Shown: positions 24,096-31,828 of the stretch, piece after piece
Layout: every line of letters begins with the position of its first letter
Position numbering within the stretch: the first letter of the stretch is position 1
Assembly: GCA_038214135.1 (NCBI GenBank)
Contig: JBBQSD010000013.1
Coordinates: 8,252 to 72,251 of the forward strand
Reading direction: 5' to 3'
Length of the DNA stretch: 64,000 bases
From: JANLSE01 sp038214135
GTDB taxonomy: Bacteria > Chloroflexota > Chloroflexia > Chloroflexales > Roseiflexaceae
Program-made: the position numbers and the translations under genes
Notes under the pieces: generated by a model
The model's input: the letters and a program-made list of their open reading frames with translations, nothing else
The model's database searches: none
What the model was told of the DNA's origin: nothing

Positions 24096-25031
24096 TCAAC
24101 CCTCAGTAGGGACTTTTAAGCCTTCTTTGGCCAGGATGCGCCGTGCATCCAATCCTGTCAGAAATCCATACAATTCCTGAGCGGCCCGTGGAGCGCCCCG
24201 CTCGCGCGAGCGCAATGCATACCAATCGAGTTGGAGGTTGGCTCCTGCAAGATCAATCACCCCAGTATCACGCCCACGTGGCAGGCGTGTCTGCGGGATG
24301 AAGGCCAACCCCACGCCACTACGAACGGCCTGGATCATCAGCGCAATGCCATCCGCCTCAAGCGCAACCAGCATGTCTGTCGAGCCAACACCGCGGCGGC
24401 GTAATCCATCCTCAATTGTTCGCCGCATGGGCGTACCACTGCGCGGCAACACCAGTGGCATCTCGCGCAACATGCCAGGTGGCACCTGTTCTTGTTGCAG
24501 CAAGATATGGCCACGAGGTGCCAGGAGTACCAATCGTTCGACGCCAAGCAGTTGCGATTCCCAGCCGCGCCGGCGTTGCTGCTCTTCCGTCAACAATACC
24601 TGAACCTCCTGGCCCGCCATCCATTCCAATAATGTTTCCAATGGGGCTTGCTGGACGGTAACGCTGATTGCTGGGAATTTCACGCGAAAGGCCACCAGCA
24701 ATGGTGGAAGCAGTTGCTCGCCACTTGAGGATGTGCATCCAATCACCACCCGGCCCGTTACCTGGCCGCGCAGGCTACGCATATGCTCATCGGCACGAGT
24801 TGCTAGCGCAAGGATTTCTCGCGCCATATCGACAAGCTCCTCGCCAGCATGAGTCAGCAGCATCTGTTGGCCAACCCGCCGGAACAAGCGTACATCCTCA
24901 AACTGGCTTTCCAGTATATGGATATGCTGGCTCACCGCTGGTTGCGACATATGCAGGCGTTCGGCGGCGGCACTATAGCTGCCAGCCTCAACCACTGCGA
25001 TGAAGGTTTGGAGATGGATGGTATTGAGCAT
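24096..25031 (-). CDS. LysR-type transcriptional regulator
   Basis: A 311-residue LysR protein. The N-terminal winged helix reads LNTIHLQTFIAVVEAGSYSAAAERLHMSQPAVSQHI (HTH at about residues 18-37). The periplasmic-binding-like effector domain begins near residue 90 (TGRVVIGCTSSSGEQLLPPLL). The last portion (ARRILAKEGLKVPTEG) is normal for CysB/CbbR-like members. The ATG at 25031 starts right at the family N-terminus. The nearest target candidate is the divergently placed downstream region or the Ca2+/H+ exchanger gene behind it on the same strand; the effector is unknown. Confidence 0.92.
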   Translation of the reverse strand: MLNTIHLQTFIAVVEAGSYSAAAERLHMSQPAVSQHIHILESQFEDVRLFRRVGQQMLLTHAGEELVDMAREILALATRADEHMRSLRGQVTGRVVIGCTSSSGEQLLPPLLVAFRVKFPAISVTVQQAPLETLLEWMAGQEVQVLLTEEQQRRRGWESQLLGVERLVLLAPRGHILLQQEQVPPGMLREMPLVLPRSGTPMRRTIEDGLRRRGVGSTDMLVALEADGIALMIQAVRSGVGLAFIPQTRLPRGRDTGVIDLAGANLQLDWYALRSRERGAPRAAQELYGFLTGLDARRILAKEGLKVPTEG

Positions 25032-25051
25032 AGTATGATTGTGTGAGCAGT

Positions 25052-25079
25052 GGTAGAGACGCAAGATATTGCGTCTCTA
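25052..25079. repeat. GAGACGCAA/TTGCGTCTC palindrome
   Basis: GTAGAGACGCAA-GATA-TTGCGTCTCTAC is a perfect 12-base-pair stem with a four-base loop in the gap between the exchanger and LysR genes. Related GACGC/GCGTC palindromes are at 5959, 54697 and 62031. On the minus strand it sits at the 3' end of the exchanger gene. Confidence 0.8.
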
Positions 25080-26195
25080 CTGGAGTGCTGGGAGGCCAAT
25101 AAAATAGAAGCCAAGGCCAAGAATGACATATACAGCAAGGAGTTGGGCACCCTCCAGCCAGTTACTCTTGCCATCGATCGAAATCAGTGCTGCAAGCAGA
25201 ACAGAAAGGGTCAGTGCGGTGACTTCAAACAGGCTAAAGAATAGGGTCATCTCGCGCCCGAACAACAGGCTGATAAAGACTAATAATGGCGCAACGAATA
25301 GTGCGATCTGCATACTTGAGCCAAGCGAAATTGCTAATGACAGATCCATTTTATTCTTGATCGCCACCTGTACACCAACAATATGTTCGGCAACATTGCC
25401 AACAATTGGAATGATGATGATACCAAGGAACAACTCGCTCACACCCAGGCTTTCGACGACTGGCTCAACCGCGCCGACCAGAAACTCCGAGAGTGCAACA
25501 ATCGCAATCGTACAACCAGCCAGAATAGCGCTAGAAACTGGAACGCTCCATTTGGCCTTGTGCGCCTCGCCCTCGACAGCGTGATCATCAACACCTGTAT
25601 GGCTGATGGCAGCATCCTCCGGCTGCCGAAACATAAAGATCAGGCTCAAAATATAGAGTAGCATCAAGATAGCCGCAACCCCAAGGCTGAGCGAGTCAAG
25701 CGCAGGGTCGCGAACTTCGGTGCCAAATACATCGAGTTTACCAACTTGTATTTCGCGGAGCACCTCAAACAGTGTTGGAATGACTAGGCCGATCACTGCT
25801 AGTGTCATCATGGAGGCCGACATGCTGGTTGTGCCTTTATCGAAGCGTTGGACACCATTCTTCAGGCCACCAAGCAACAGGCTAAAGCCCAGAATGAGTA
25901 GCAGATTACCAAGGATCGATCCCGTAATCGATGCTTTGACAAGTTCATACTTACCGGCCTGGAGGGCAACAATCGTAATAATGAGTTCGGCTGCATTGCC
26001 AAGTGTTGCATTCAACAGGCCACCAAGTTTTGGTCCAGTATGGATGGCTAACTCTTCTGTTGCCTCACCAAGCAGGCCAGCCAATGGAATCAGGCCAATA
26101 CAGGAAAACAGGAAGACCAGGAGCGGGTTGTGCAATACAAACTCAGCGATAATTGCGAGCGGCACAAAAATGAACAAGTAGCGCAGAAACTTCAC
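25077..26195 (-). CDS. Calcium/proton exchanger of the CaCA (CAX) superfamily
   Basis: A 372-residue antiporter with about 11 hydrophobic helices arranged as two inverted halves joined by an acidic loop near residues 190-205. Each half carries the CAX alpha repeat: LNATLGNAAELIITIVALQAG near residue 60 and IPIVGNVAEHIVGVQVAI near residue 255, where the GNxxE glutamates bind Ca2+. It expels Ca2+ (or other divalent cations) in exchange for protons. The start codon is GTG at 26195 with an AAAGGG element upstream. Confidence 0.93.
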   Translation of the reverse strand: MKFLRYLFIFVPLAIIAEFVLHNPLLVFLFSCIGLIPLAGLLGEATEELAIHTGPKLGGLLNATLGNAAELIITIVALQAGKYELVKASITGSILGNLLLILGFSLLLGGLKNGVQRFDKGTTSMSASMMTLAVIGLVIPTLFEVLREIQVGKLDVFGTEVRDPALDSLSLGVAAILMLLYILSLIFMFRQPEDAAISHTGVDDHAVEGEAHKAKWSVPVSSAILAGCTIAIVALSEFLVGAVEPVVESLGVSELFLGIIIIPIVGNVAEHIVGVQVAIKNKMDLSLAISLGSSMQIALFVAPLLVFISLLFGREMTLFFSLFEVTALTLSVLLAALISIDGKSNWLEGAQLLAVYVILGLGFYFIGLPALQ

Positions 26196-26490
26196 TCAGC
26201 TGGCCCTTTCTTTCAAACAACGTAGCTTCCGCCGTTCGTCCCATTCGCGCGCACATTGATACTATGAAAAGCCTATCGGCTATCGGCTATTCATATCGGG
26301 CTATCTTACCATACGTCGCACAGTACCGATGAAAATCTTGCAACTATTCATGCGCTCGTTCGTTTCATCACATTGTTGCGTTCGTGGCAGTTCGAGAGTA
26401 GCATAGAAACAGGTTGGCGCAATGCCGCGCGATCTGGATCGAACACTGTGGTTCGCTGTCTTCTGCACCTACAATGAGAGGAGCGAGGGA

Positions 26491-26919
26491 ATGCTAGCCG
26501 ATGGTGAGATTCGTACATTGCTGCAACGTGCCCATACGATTGCGGTGGTTGGGTTAAGCCCACGCCCTGAGCGGGACTCGTATGCTGTTGCGCGCTTCCT
26601 TCAGCGCAATGGCTACCGCATTATTCCAGTTAATCCCAATCTGGATGGGCCGGTGCTTGGGGAACAACCCTACGCAAGCTTGCGCGAGGTTCCAGTTCAT
26701 ATCGATATTGTCGATATCTTCCGGCGTTCGGAATTTGTGCCCGAGATCATTGAAGATGCACTCGCTATTCAGGCGGATGTTATCTGGATGCAGCTTGGCG
26801 TGATCAATCGCCCGGCGGCACTCCGTGCAAGCGCTGCTGGAATGGGTGTCGTTATGGATCGCTGTATGGCTATCGAGCATCGCCGCCTGATGCATGTGCC
26901 CGAGGGTGTTCTGATGTAG
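26491..26919 (+). CDS. CoA-binding domain protein
   Basis: A 142-residue protein of the CoA-binding (YccU-like) family with a Rossmann-type nucleotide fold. IAVVGLSPRPERDSYAVARFLQRNG is near residue 14, IIPVNPNLDGPVLGE near 46, DIVDIFRRSEFVPEI near 75, DVIWMQLGVIN near 100, and VVMDRCMAIEHRRL near the end. The ATG at 26491 follows GAGGAGCGAGG. Its function is unknown; family members bind CoA in solution. A hairpin terminator follows at 26965-27001. Confidence 0.88.
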   Translation: MLADGEIRTLLQRAHTIAVVGLSPRPERDSYAVARFLQRNGYRIIPVNPNLDGPVLGEQPYASLREVPVHIDIVDIFRRSEFVPEIIEDALAIQADVIWMQLGVINRPAALRASAAGMGVVMDRCMAIEHRRLMHVPEGVLM

Positions 26920-26964
26920 GCAGATACAATAACAAGCACAATCATGCAGAATATCGCCTCCCAA

Positions 26965-27012
26965 AGCCAAGGTATGCCAACAGAATGAGCTGACCTTGGC
27001 TGTTTTGTGTCC
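26965..27012 (+). terminator. Rho-independent-type terminator after the CoA-binding gene
   Basis: AGCCAAGGT (26965-26973) and ACCTTGGCT (26993-27001) form a perfect 9-base-pair stem around a 19-base loop, followed by GTTTTGTGT. The loop is longer than usual and the T-run short, so termination strength is uncertain. Confidence 0.6.
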
Positions 27013-27139
27013 GGATTTGTCTTATCGATCAAGGGCGTAAGACCCACCAGCTTTAGACGCCCAGAGGGCACCCGGATAGAAGCCCTTTCCTGTCACTTTA
27101 GCGGCTTTAGCTGAAACGAAGCCACGGTCTTTATACTGA

Positions 27140-27168
27140 TTGACGCCCTGTATAAAATCGTGTATACT
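27140..27168 (+). promoter_or_regulatory. Near-consensus tnpB promoter giving a leaderless start
   Basis: TTGACG at 27140-27145, a 17-base spacer and TATACT at 27163-27168. The expected start site, seven bases after the -10 box, coincides with the ATG at 27175, so the transcript would begin at or next to the start codon. Confidence 0.75.
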
Positions 27169-27174
27169 TCTTCT

Positions 27175-28290
27175 ATGCGAAAAGCCTTTAACTACCGAAT
27201 CTATCTGACCAACGGCCAGCGACGTATCCTTGAGCGACAGCTTGAGGAATGCCGCTTTGTCTACAATCAGATGATCGAGTCGCGAAAGACGGCCTATGAA
27301 CTGAGTACGCCGCTTGGCTTGTATGACACGATCACCATGCTGCCCATCCTGAAAGCAGAACGCCCAACGCTCAAACTGGTGCATAGTATGGTGCTTCAGA
27401 ATGTGTGCGTGCGTGTGCATCTGGCATTCCAAGCGTTCTTTCGTCGGGTGAAAGCAGGGGCTGAAGAAGTCGGCTTTCCACGGTTCAAGGGCGTTGGTCG
27501 CTACGATTCGATTACCTTTCCGCAATATGGGAATGGAGTCGACGTTCGGAACAATCGGTTGATTGTCAATCGACTTGGCGACGTGCGGGTTGTGTGGCAC
27601 AGGCCGATAGACGGCACACCCAAGACCGTCACATTCACCCGTTCGCGCACGAAGAAGTGGTATGTCAGCTTTTCGTGTGCAGTCGAATCACAGCATCTTG
27701 AACCAACGAGTGAAACCGTTGGGATTGATATGGGCTTAACTACGTTTGCAACGTTCTCGGATATGAGTGACGATATTGAGAACCCCCGTTTCTATCGACG
27801 GGATGAAGCCGATCTTGCACGAGTACAACGAGCGAAACACCAGGCGAAAGAGAGCCAGAACTGGAATCAGCACCGCCGACGCACGAAGGCACTGGCCCAT
27901 ATCCACGCACGAATCGCCAACCGACGCAGCGATTTCGCGCACAAGGAGAGTCGGAAGCTGGTGAACCGGTATCAAGTGATTGCGTTTGAAGCACTTGAAC
28001 CACAGAAGATGGGCAAACGTAACACGAGCGGCGTTCGGAAAAGCCTCATGGACGTGGCATGGAGCCAGTTCATCAGCATGACCATCAGCAAAGCGGAAGA
28101 AGCTGGCCGAATGGTTGTCCTCGTGAACCCCAAGAACACGACCAAGATGTGTTCCCAATGCGGCAAACGTGCTCCCAAGGAACGGAGCGAGCGTCTGCAT
28201 ATCTGTCCGCATTGTGGGCTTGTCCTTGGGCGAGACAAGCATGCGGCGATCAACATTCTCGCTCGTGGACTCGAACAACTCCGGTTGTAA
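27175..28290 (+). CDS. tnpB: TnpB (OrfB) RNA-guided nuclease homologue of an IS605-type element
   Basis: A 371-residue TnpB. The N-terminal helical domain starts with MRKAFNYRIYLTNGQRRILE. The RuvC-like catalytic triad is present: aspartate in VGIDMGLTTFATFSD near residue 185, glutamate in IAFEALEPQKMG near 270, and aspartate in LGRDKHAAINILARG near the C-terminus. Between the last two lies a zinc ribbon with CSQCGK and CPHCG. All catalytic residues are intact, so it could be an active RNA-guided DNA nuclease. Its guide RNA (omega RNA) would be expected from the 3' end and right-end hairpins. ATG 27175 is chosen over an upstream TTG because of the promoter. Confidence 0.93.
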   Translation: MRKAFNYRIYLTNGQRRILERQLEECRFVYNQMIESRKTAYELSTPLGLYDTITMLPILKAERPTLKLVHSMVLQNVCVRVHLAFQAFFRRVKAGAEEVGFPRFKGVGRYDSITFPQYGNGVDVRNNRLIVNRLGDVRVVWHRPIDGTPKTVTFTRSRTKKWYVSFSCAVESQHLEPTSETVGIDMGLTTFATFSDMSDDIENPRFYRRDEADLARVQRAKHQAKESQNWNQHRRRTKALAHIHARIANRRSDFAHKESRKLVNRYQVIAFEALEPQKMGKRNTSGVRKSLMDVAWSQFISMTISKAEEAGRMVVLVNPKNTTKMCSQCGKRAPKERSERLHICPHCGLVLGRDKHAAINILARGLEQLRL

Positions 28291-28352
28291 CGATATGAGT
28301 GTGGGGCTGCACACTCTGAAGCCCAGGTGCGTTAGCCCTGGGAGCAGTCACT
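28230..28352 (+). ncRNA. Candidate omega RNA (reRNA) at the tnpB 3' end
   Basis: The region spanning the end of tnpB and the element right end has two stable hairpins (28298-28317 and 28324-28344). In characterised IS605 elements the guide RNA overlaps the 3' end of tnpB and ends at the element boundary, with the flanking DNA supplying the guide. If the boundary is near 28352, the guide would begin around TTGCAAAGCATTGC. This is inferred from the family; no expression evidence is available. Confidence 0.45.
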
Positions 28353-28361
28353 TGCAAAGCA

Positions 28362-28387
28362 TTGCTACTATAGAGCAGCAATATAAT
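28362..28387 (+). promoter_or_regulatory. Possible promoter of the sugar epimerase operon
   Basis: A TATAAT hexamer at 28382-28387 lies 17 bases ahead of the ATG at 28404. TTGCTA at 28362-28367 is the only -35-like hexamer and gives a short 14-base spacer, so the promoter is tentative. A CAGGAGAGC ribosome-binding site overlaps the presumed start region, which argues against this -10 being the sole promoter. Confidence 0.3.
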
Positions 28388-28403
28388 TATCAGGAGAGCA
28401 ACG

Positions 28404-29570
28404 ATGCTCCAAACATATGCCGAACGCTACCGCCGCTGCCTGACGGAGTCGGTCATTCCGTTCTGGATGCGCCATTCGCTTGATCACGAGCAGGGCGGCC
28501 AATATACGTGTTTAGCCCGTGATGGCACGATCTATGATACGAAGAAGTATCTATGGCTGCAGGGGCGGGCCGTCTGGATGTTTTCCCGGCTGTATAATGA
28601 GTTTGAACCCCGGCCAGAATACCTTGATGCCGCCCGCCGCATCCTCGATTTTATTCGCCACCATGGCTATGATCAACACGGGCGATTGTATTTTAGCCTG
28701 ACGCGCACTGGCGATCCGGTCTTCTACCAGCGCAAACCCTATGCTGCTGTGTTTGTGTTCCTTGGGTTGCTCGAATATGGCAAGGCCACGGGTGAGCAGC
28801 AGTATATCGATGAAGCGATCAATCTGTTCTGGAAGATCGATGGCTGGATCAAAGATCCTGTCAGTATGGGCCGGCCTGCGCTCGCCGGCAACCCGCCGGT
28901 CAGTAACCTGGCAAATGTGATGGTGCTGGCCAGTATGGCAATTGAGTTGGCACGCATCTCCGACGATCCACGCTACCGCGAGGTAATGCGTACCGCCATG
29001 GATGGCGTCGTCAAGCACTATGACCCGCACAAGCGGATTTTGATCGAGAATGTGCCACTCGATGGGCGCACAATCAGCGATTGGCCAGAAGGCCGCCTGT
29101 TCAACCCCGGCCATTCGATCGAGGTTGCCTGGTTCCTGTTGCACATGCTCGAATATATTCCAAGTGAGCAGCACCGCCAGATAGCCCTCGATGCGCTCGA
29201 AGGCTCGCTCGAATATGGCTGGGACGCTGAATATGGCGGGATCTACTACTTCATGGATACCTCCGGTCTGCCGACGCTCCAGCTTGAATCGAATATGAAG
29301 CTGTGGTGGCCGCATACAGAAGCGATCTATGCGCTGGTGTTGGCCCATACGCTCACGGGCGAGCAGCGCTGGCTCGATTGGCTCAAGAAGGTCGATGACT
29401 ACAGCTTCGCGCATTTTGATGACCCACAGTATGGTGAATGGTTTGGCTATTGTGATCGGCGTGGCGAACCAGCACTGATGTCGAAGGGTGGCAACTATAA
29501 GGGATTTTTCCATCTGCCCCGCGCACTACTCATGAGTATTCAGCGAATTGAAGGGAGTACACATCGATGA
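28404..29570 (+). CDS. N-acylglucosamine 2-epimerase (AGE) family sugar epimerase/isomerase
   Basis: A 388-residue (alpha/alpha)6-barrel protein of the AGE family. Family features are FWMRHSLDHEQGGQYTCLAR near residue 20, KYLWLQGRAVWMFSRLYNE near 48, FNPGHSIEVAWFLLHMLEY near 233 and LWWPHTEAIYALVLAHTL near 300. The two histidines in GHSIEVAW and WWPHTEA are the catalytic acid/base pair known in RnBP and cellobiose epimerases. The substrate may be a free monosaccharide or a disaccharide such as cellobiose. It starts a three-gene operon with overlapping ends (ATGA at 29567). Confidence 0.9.
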   Translation: MLQTYAERYRRCLTESVIPFWMRHSLDHEQGGQYTCLARDGTIYDTKKYLWLQGRAVWMFSRLYNEFEPRPEYLDAARRILDFIRHHGYDQHGRLYFSLTRTGDPVFYQRKPYAAVFVFLGLLEYGKATGEQQYIDEAINLFWKIDGWIKDPVSMGRPALAGNPPVSNLANVMVLASMAIELARISDDPRYREVMRTAMDGVVKHYDPHKRILIENVPLDGRTISDWPEGRLFNPGHSIEVAWFLLHMLEYIPSEQHRQIALDALEGSLEYGWDAEYGGIYYFMDTSGLPTLQLESNMKLWWPHTEAIYALVLAHTLTGEQRWLDWLKKVDDYSFAHFDDPQYGEWFGYCDRRGEPALMSKGGNYKGFFHLPRALLMSIQRIEGSTHR

Positions 29571-30409
29571 AGTATGCTGTATTTACGGTCAGCCTGCCAG
29601 AATGGTCCCCCGAACAGGCACTCAGCGAACTGCGCGATGCAGGCTATGATGGCATCGAGTGGCGGGTGACCGACCAGCAGCCTGCTGATCCGCCCGGATT
29701 TTGGGCTGGGAATCGTTGTACCTGGCCGTTCACCAACTTTGTTGAGGATGCGCCACATATTCGTACCATGACGGAAGCATCTGGCCTGGCAATACCATCG
29801 CTTGGAACCTACGTAACGTGTGAGGATCTGAGTGCCGTAGAACTGGCTATGCAAGGGGCTGTGCTGGTTGGTGCGCCGCAGTTGCGCATTGGCGTCCCGC
29901 ACTATGATGGCTCGATGGCCTACCTTGCGCTGCGCGATCAGGCGCGTGCCCAATATCGCGAGGTGGCATCGCTGGCCCAGAAGTATGGGCTACGGGCGCT
30001 GGTTGAGATCCACATGGGCAATATCACGCCAAGTGCCAGTTCCGCAGCAGCATTTCTGGATGGCTTTGATCCGCAGTTTGTTGGCGTCATCCACGATGCT
30101 GGCAACATGGTTCACGAGGGCTATGAGAACTACCGCCTTGGCGTGGAAGTACTTGGCCCATTCCTGGCGCATGTGCATATCAAGAGTGCTGCTTGGCGGG
30201 TTGTTGGGCAACAGGCCAATGGCAGTGCGGAATGGAAGGCCGGCTTTGCACCGCTGCGCGAGGGTGCCGTCGATCTGATGGCACTCTTTGCGGCACTACG
30301 GGCCGTTGGCTACGATGGCTGGCTTTCGTTTGAGGATTTCACACCGGGCGGCGATCTACGCGCACGGGTACACGACAACCTTGCCTATATTAAGGAACTT
30401 CTTACATGA
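29567..30409 (+). CDS. Xylose-isomerase-like TIM-barrel sugar phosphate isomerase/epimerase
   Basis: A 280-residue AP-endonuclease-2-type TIM barrel. The metal-binding residues expected for the family are visible as VEIHMGN (Glu/His, near residue 146), VGVIHDAGNMVH (His/Asp, near 175), AHVHIKS (His, near 206) and SFEDFTPGG (Glu, near 253). It overlaps the AGE gene in front and the VOC gene behind by four bases each, so the three are almost certainly cotranslated. The three probably act on one sugar or sugar acid pathway; the substrate is not deducible. Confidence 0.88.
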   Translation: MKYAVFTVSLPEWSPEQALSELRDAGYDGIEWRVTDQQPADPPGFWAGNRCTWPFTNFVEDAPHIRTMTEASGLAIPSLGTYVTCEDLSAVELAMQGAVLVGAPQLRIGVPHYDGSMAYLALRDQARAQYREVASLAQKYGLRALVEIHMGNITPSASSAAAFLDGFDPQFVGVIHDAGNMVHEGYENYRLGVEVLGPFLAHVHIKSAAWRVVGQQANGSAEWKAGFAPLREGAVDLMALFAALRAVGYDGWLSFEDFTPGGDLRARVHDNLAYIKELLT

Positions 30410-30804
30410 ACATCAGCGGAACACACCATATTGCGTTACTTACATCCAATTTCGCGCAGATGCTCACATTTTATACAGAAACGTTGGGCTTGCCCGTTGT
30501 TGGTGCCTTCAGCGGCGGTACAATTGTCTTCCTTCAGGTTGGCGGAACGACAATCGAGCTGATTGAGCGTGCCAACTATACAGCGCCACAGATTGGGGGC
30601 TGGGAACATCTGGCATTTACGGTTGCCGATGTCGATGCTGCCTATGATCAACTCAAAGCACTTGGCGTGCCATTCCATGTCGAGCCAAAGGACACCGCTC
30701 CCCCAGCCGAGGCACGGATTGCCTTCTTCAAAGATCCAGATGGCAATATCCTCGAACTCTTCCAGCCACTTGGCTCATTCTACCCGCAGAATGGCATGAA
30801 GTAA
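30406..30804 (+). CDS. VOC (glyoxalase/bleomycin resistance) superfamily enzyme
   Basis: A 132-residue two-module VOC protein. Metal-ligand candidates are the histidine in THHIALLTSNFAQMLTFY near residue 6, the histidine in GWEHLAFTVADVD near 65 and the glutamate in DGNILELFQPLG near 116, matching the H/H/E pattern of glyoxalase I and methylmalonyl-CoA epimerases. Length is typical. The ATGA overlap with the isomerase gene implies a shared role in carbohydrate conversion, perhaps detoxifying or epimerising an intermediate. Confidence 0.85.
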   Translation: MNISGTHHIALLTSNFAQMLTFYTETLGLPVVGAFSGGTIVFLQVGGTTIELIERANYTAPQIGGWEHLAFTVADVDAAYDQLKALGVPFHVEPKDTAPPAEARIAFFKDPDGNILELFQPLGSFYPQNGMK

Positions 30805-30889
30805 GGCAAGTGAGTGGGGTGGTTCGCTCGCACGCCGCGGGCTGATGATCTTTTACATGTTCATCGGGTATTGTTATCCCTACCCACCG

Positions 30890-30990
30890 CGGGCTAAAGC
30901 CACGCGGCTATGATGAATCGTTCATTATTCCCCGATGAAATACTCAATCCCCTCTCCCGTTCTGGGAGAGGGGTAGGGGTGAGGGAAGTG
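30890..30990. repeat. CACGCGGCT and CCCCTCTCCC/GGGAGAGGGG repeats
   Basis: The 257-base spacer between the VOC and rex genes has a GCGGGCTAAAGCCACGCGG-type palindrome at about 30886-30908 and a half copy of the GGGGTGAGGG family at 30948-30985. No gene is supported there. Confidence 0.75.
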
Positions 30991-31061
30991 CAGGCTTCGA
31001 ACTCGAAAAAGGCTATTGAATTTGAAGAGTTTTGGTTCTTGGTTCTAGGTTCTTGCTTGGG

Positions 31062-31736
31062 CTACTCATCCTCATCGATGATGGTAGCAGTACTCATGCC
31101 AGCCTCATCACGGGCCAGGTAGTATGTCAGGCTGTGGATGATCGCAACGGGATCGATATAGCGCACCCAAACTCCCGCTGGGACCTGGACGACGGTTGGT
31201 GCGTAGCTCAGAATGGCCTTCACGCCTGCGCTGACGAGTTGATCGGCAACTTCCTGGGCGTGGTTGGCCGGAACCGCGATCACGGCCATGCGAATATCCT
31301 GGTCGTGAATAATGCTATGCAGCCTATCGAGGCCCTGGATCGTCAGATCATTGAGCACCGTGCCAACCTTGCGTGGGTCGGCATCGAACAGGGCCGTGAT
31401 CGCAACGCCCTGCGAACGAAACCCTTCATAGCGCGCAATTGCCTCACCAAGATGCCCAATACCAACCAGTGCGACACGCCATTCCTGGTGGAGGCCCAGG
31501 ATGCGCTCAATGTGGCCCAATAGCTTCTCAACGTCGTAGCCAATGCCTTGCTTACCGAATTCCCCAAAATAGGAGAGATCCTTGCGGATCTGGGCAGCGG
31601 TGACGTTAATCCGCGAACCAAGATCCTGCGAGGATACCGACGTGATCCCTTCCTGGAGCAAGTAACGCAGGCTACGTGCATACAGCGGCAAACGGCGAAT
31701 CACGACATCAGGTGGGATTTCAAAGGTTCGTTCCAC
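31062..31736 (-). CDS. rex: Redox-sensing transcriptional repressor Rex
   Basis: Rex senses the NADH/NAD+ ratio and represses respiratory and fermentative genes when NADH is low. The winged helix is visible in IPPDVVIRRLPLYARSLRYL and SSQDLGSRINVTAAQIRKDLSYFGEFGKQGIGY. The Rossmann nucleotide site is VALVGIGHLGEAIARYEGF. The domain-swap C-terminal helix carries VAIIHSLTYYLARDE. The frame is open to a GTG at 31820, but that start would lie inside the predicted promoter. The GTG at 31736 (GGAG seven bases upstream) or the one at 31748 are more likely. The length of about 224 residues fits the family. Confidence 0.9.
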   Translation of the reverse strand: MERTFEIPPDVVIRRLPLYARSLRYLLQEGITSVSSQDLGSRINVTAAQIRKDLSYFGEFGKQGIGYDVEKLLGHIERILGLHQEWRVALVGIGHLGEAIARYEGFRSQGVAITALFDADPRKVGTVLNDLTIQGLDRLHSIIHDQDIRMAVIAVPANHAQEVADQLVSAGVKAILSYAPTVVQVPAGVWVRYIDPVAIIHSLTYYLARDEAGMSTATIIDEDE

Positions 31737-31798
31737 GAGTTTCTCCACGGTAGGTGAGCGAATCGGTTCAACGGAACCGTGTAACTCCTTATTCGTGA

Positions 31799-31828
31799 AG
31801 TGTAGCACTATCGTATTCACCTTGTCAA
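31799..31828 (-). promoter_or_regulatory. Rex promoter with flanking GTGAA/TTCAC half sites
   Basis: On the minus strand TTGACA (31828-31823), an 18-base spacer and TACACT (31804-31799) make a near-consensus promoter. GTGAA and TTCAC half sites, as in Rex operators (TTGTGAA-N6-TTCACAA), flank the -10 box, but they are 16 bases apart instead of the usual close spacing. Autoregulation by Rex is therefore possible but unproven. Confidence 0.55.

Larger units (their letters stand above)
27020..28352 (+). mobile_element. IS200/IS605-superfamily element carrying only tnpB (IS1341-like)
   Basis: A left-side hairpin GGGCGT (27033-27038) / ACGCCC (27057-27062) precedes tnpB. On the right are hairpins at about 28298-28317 (GAGTGTG/CACACTC) and 28324-28344 (CCCAGG/CCTGGG), the latter in the sequence GAAGCCCAGGTGCGTTAGCC that is typical of IS605 right ends. 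There is no tnpA gene or terminal inverted repeat, so the element cannot move by itself. The boundaries are estimated from these hairpins. Confidence 0.75.
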
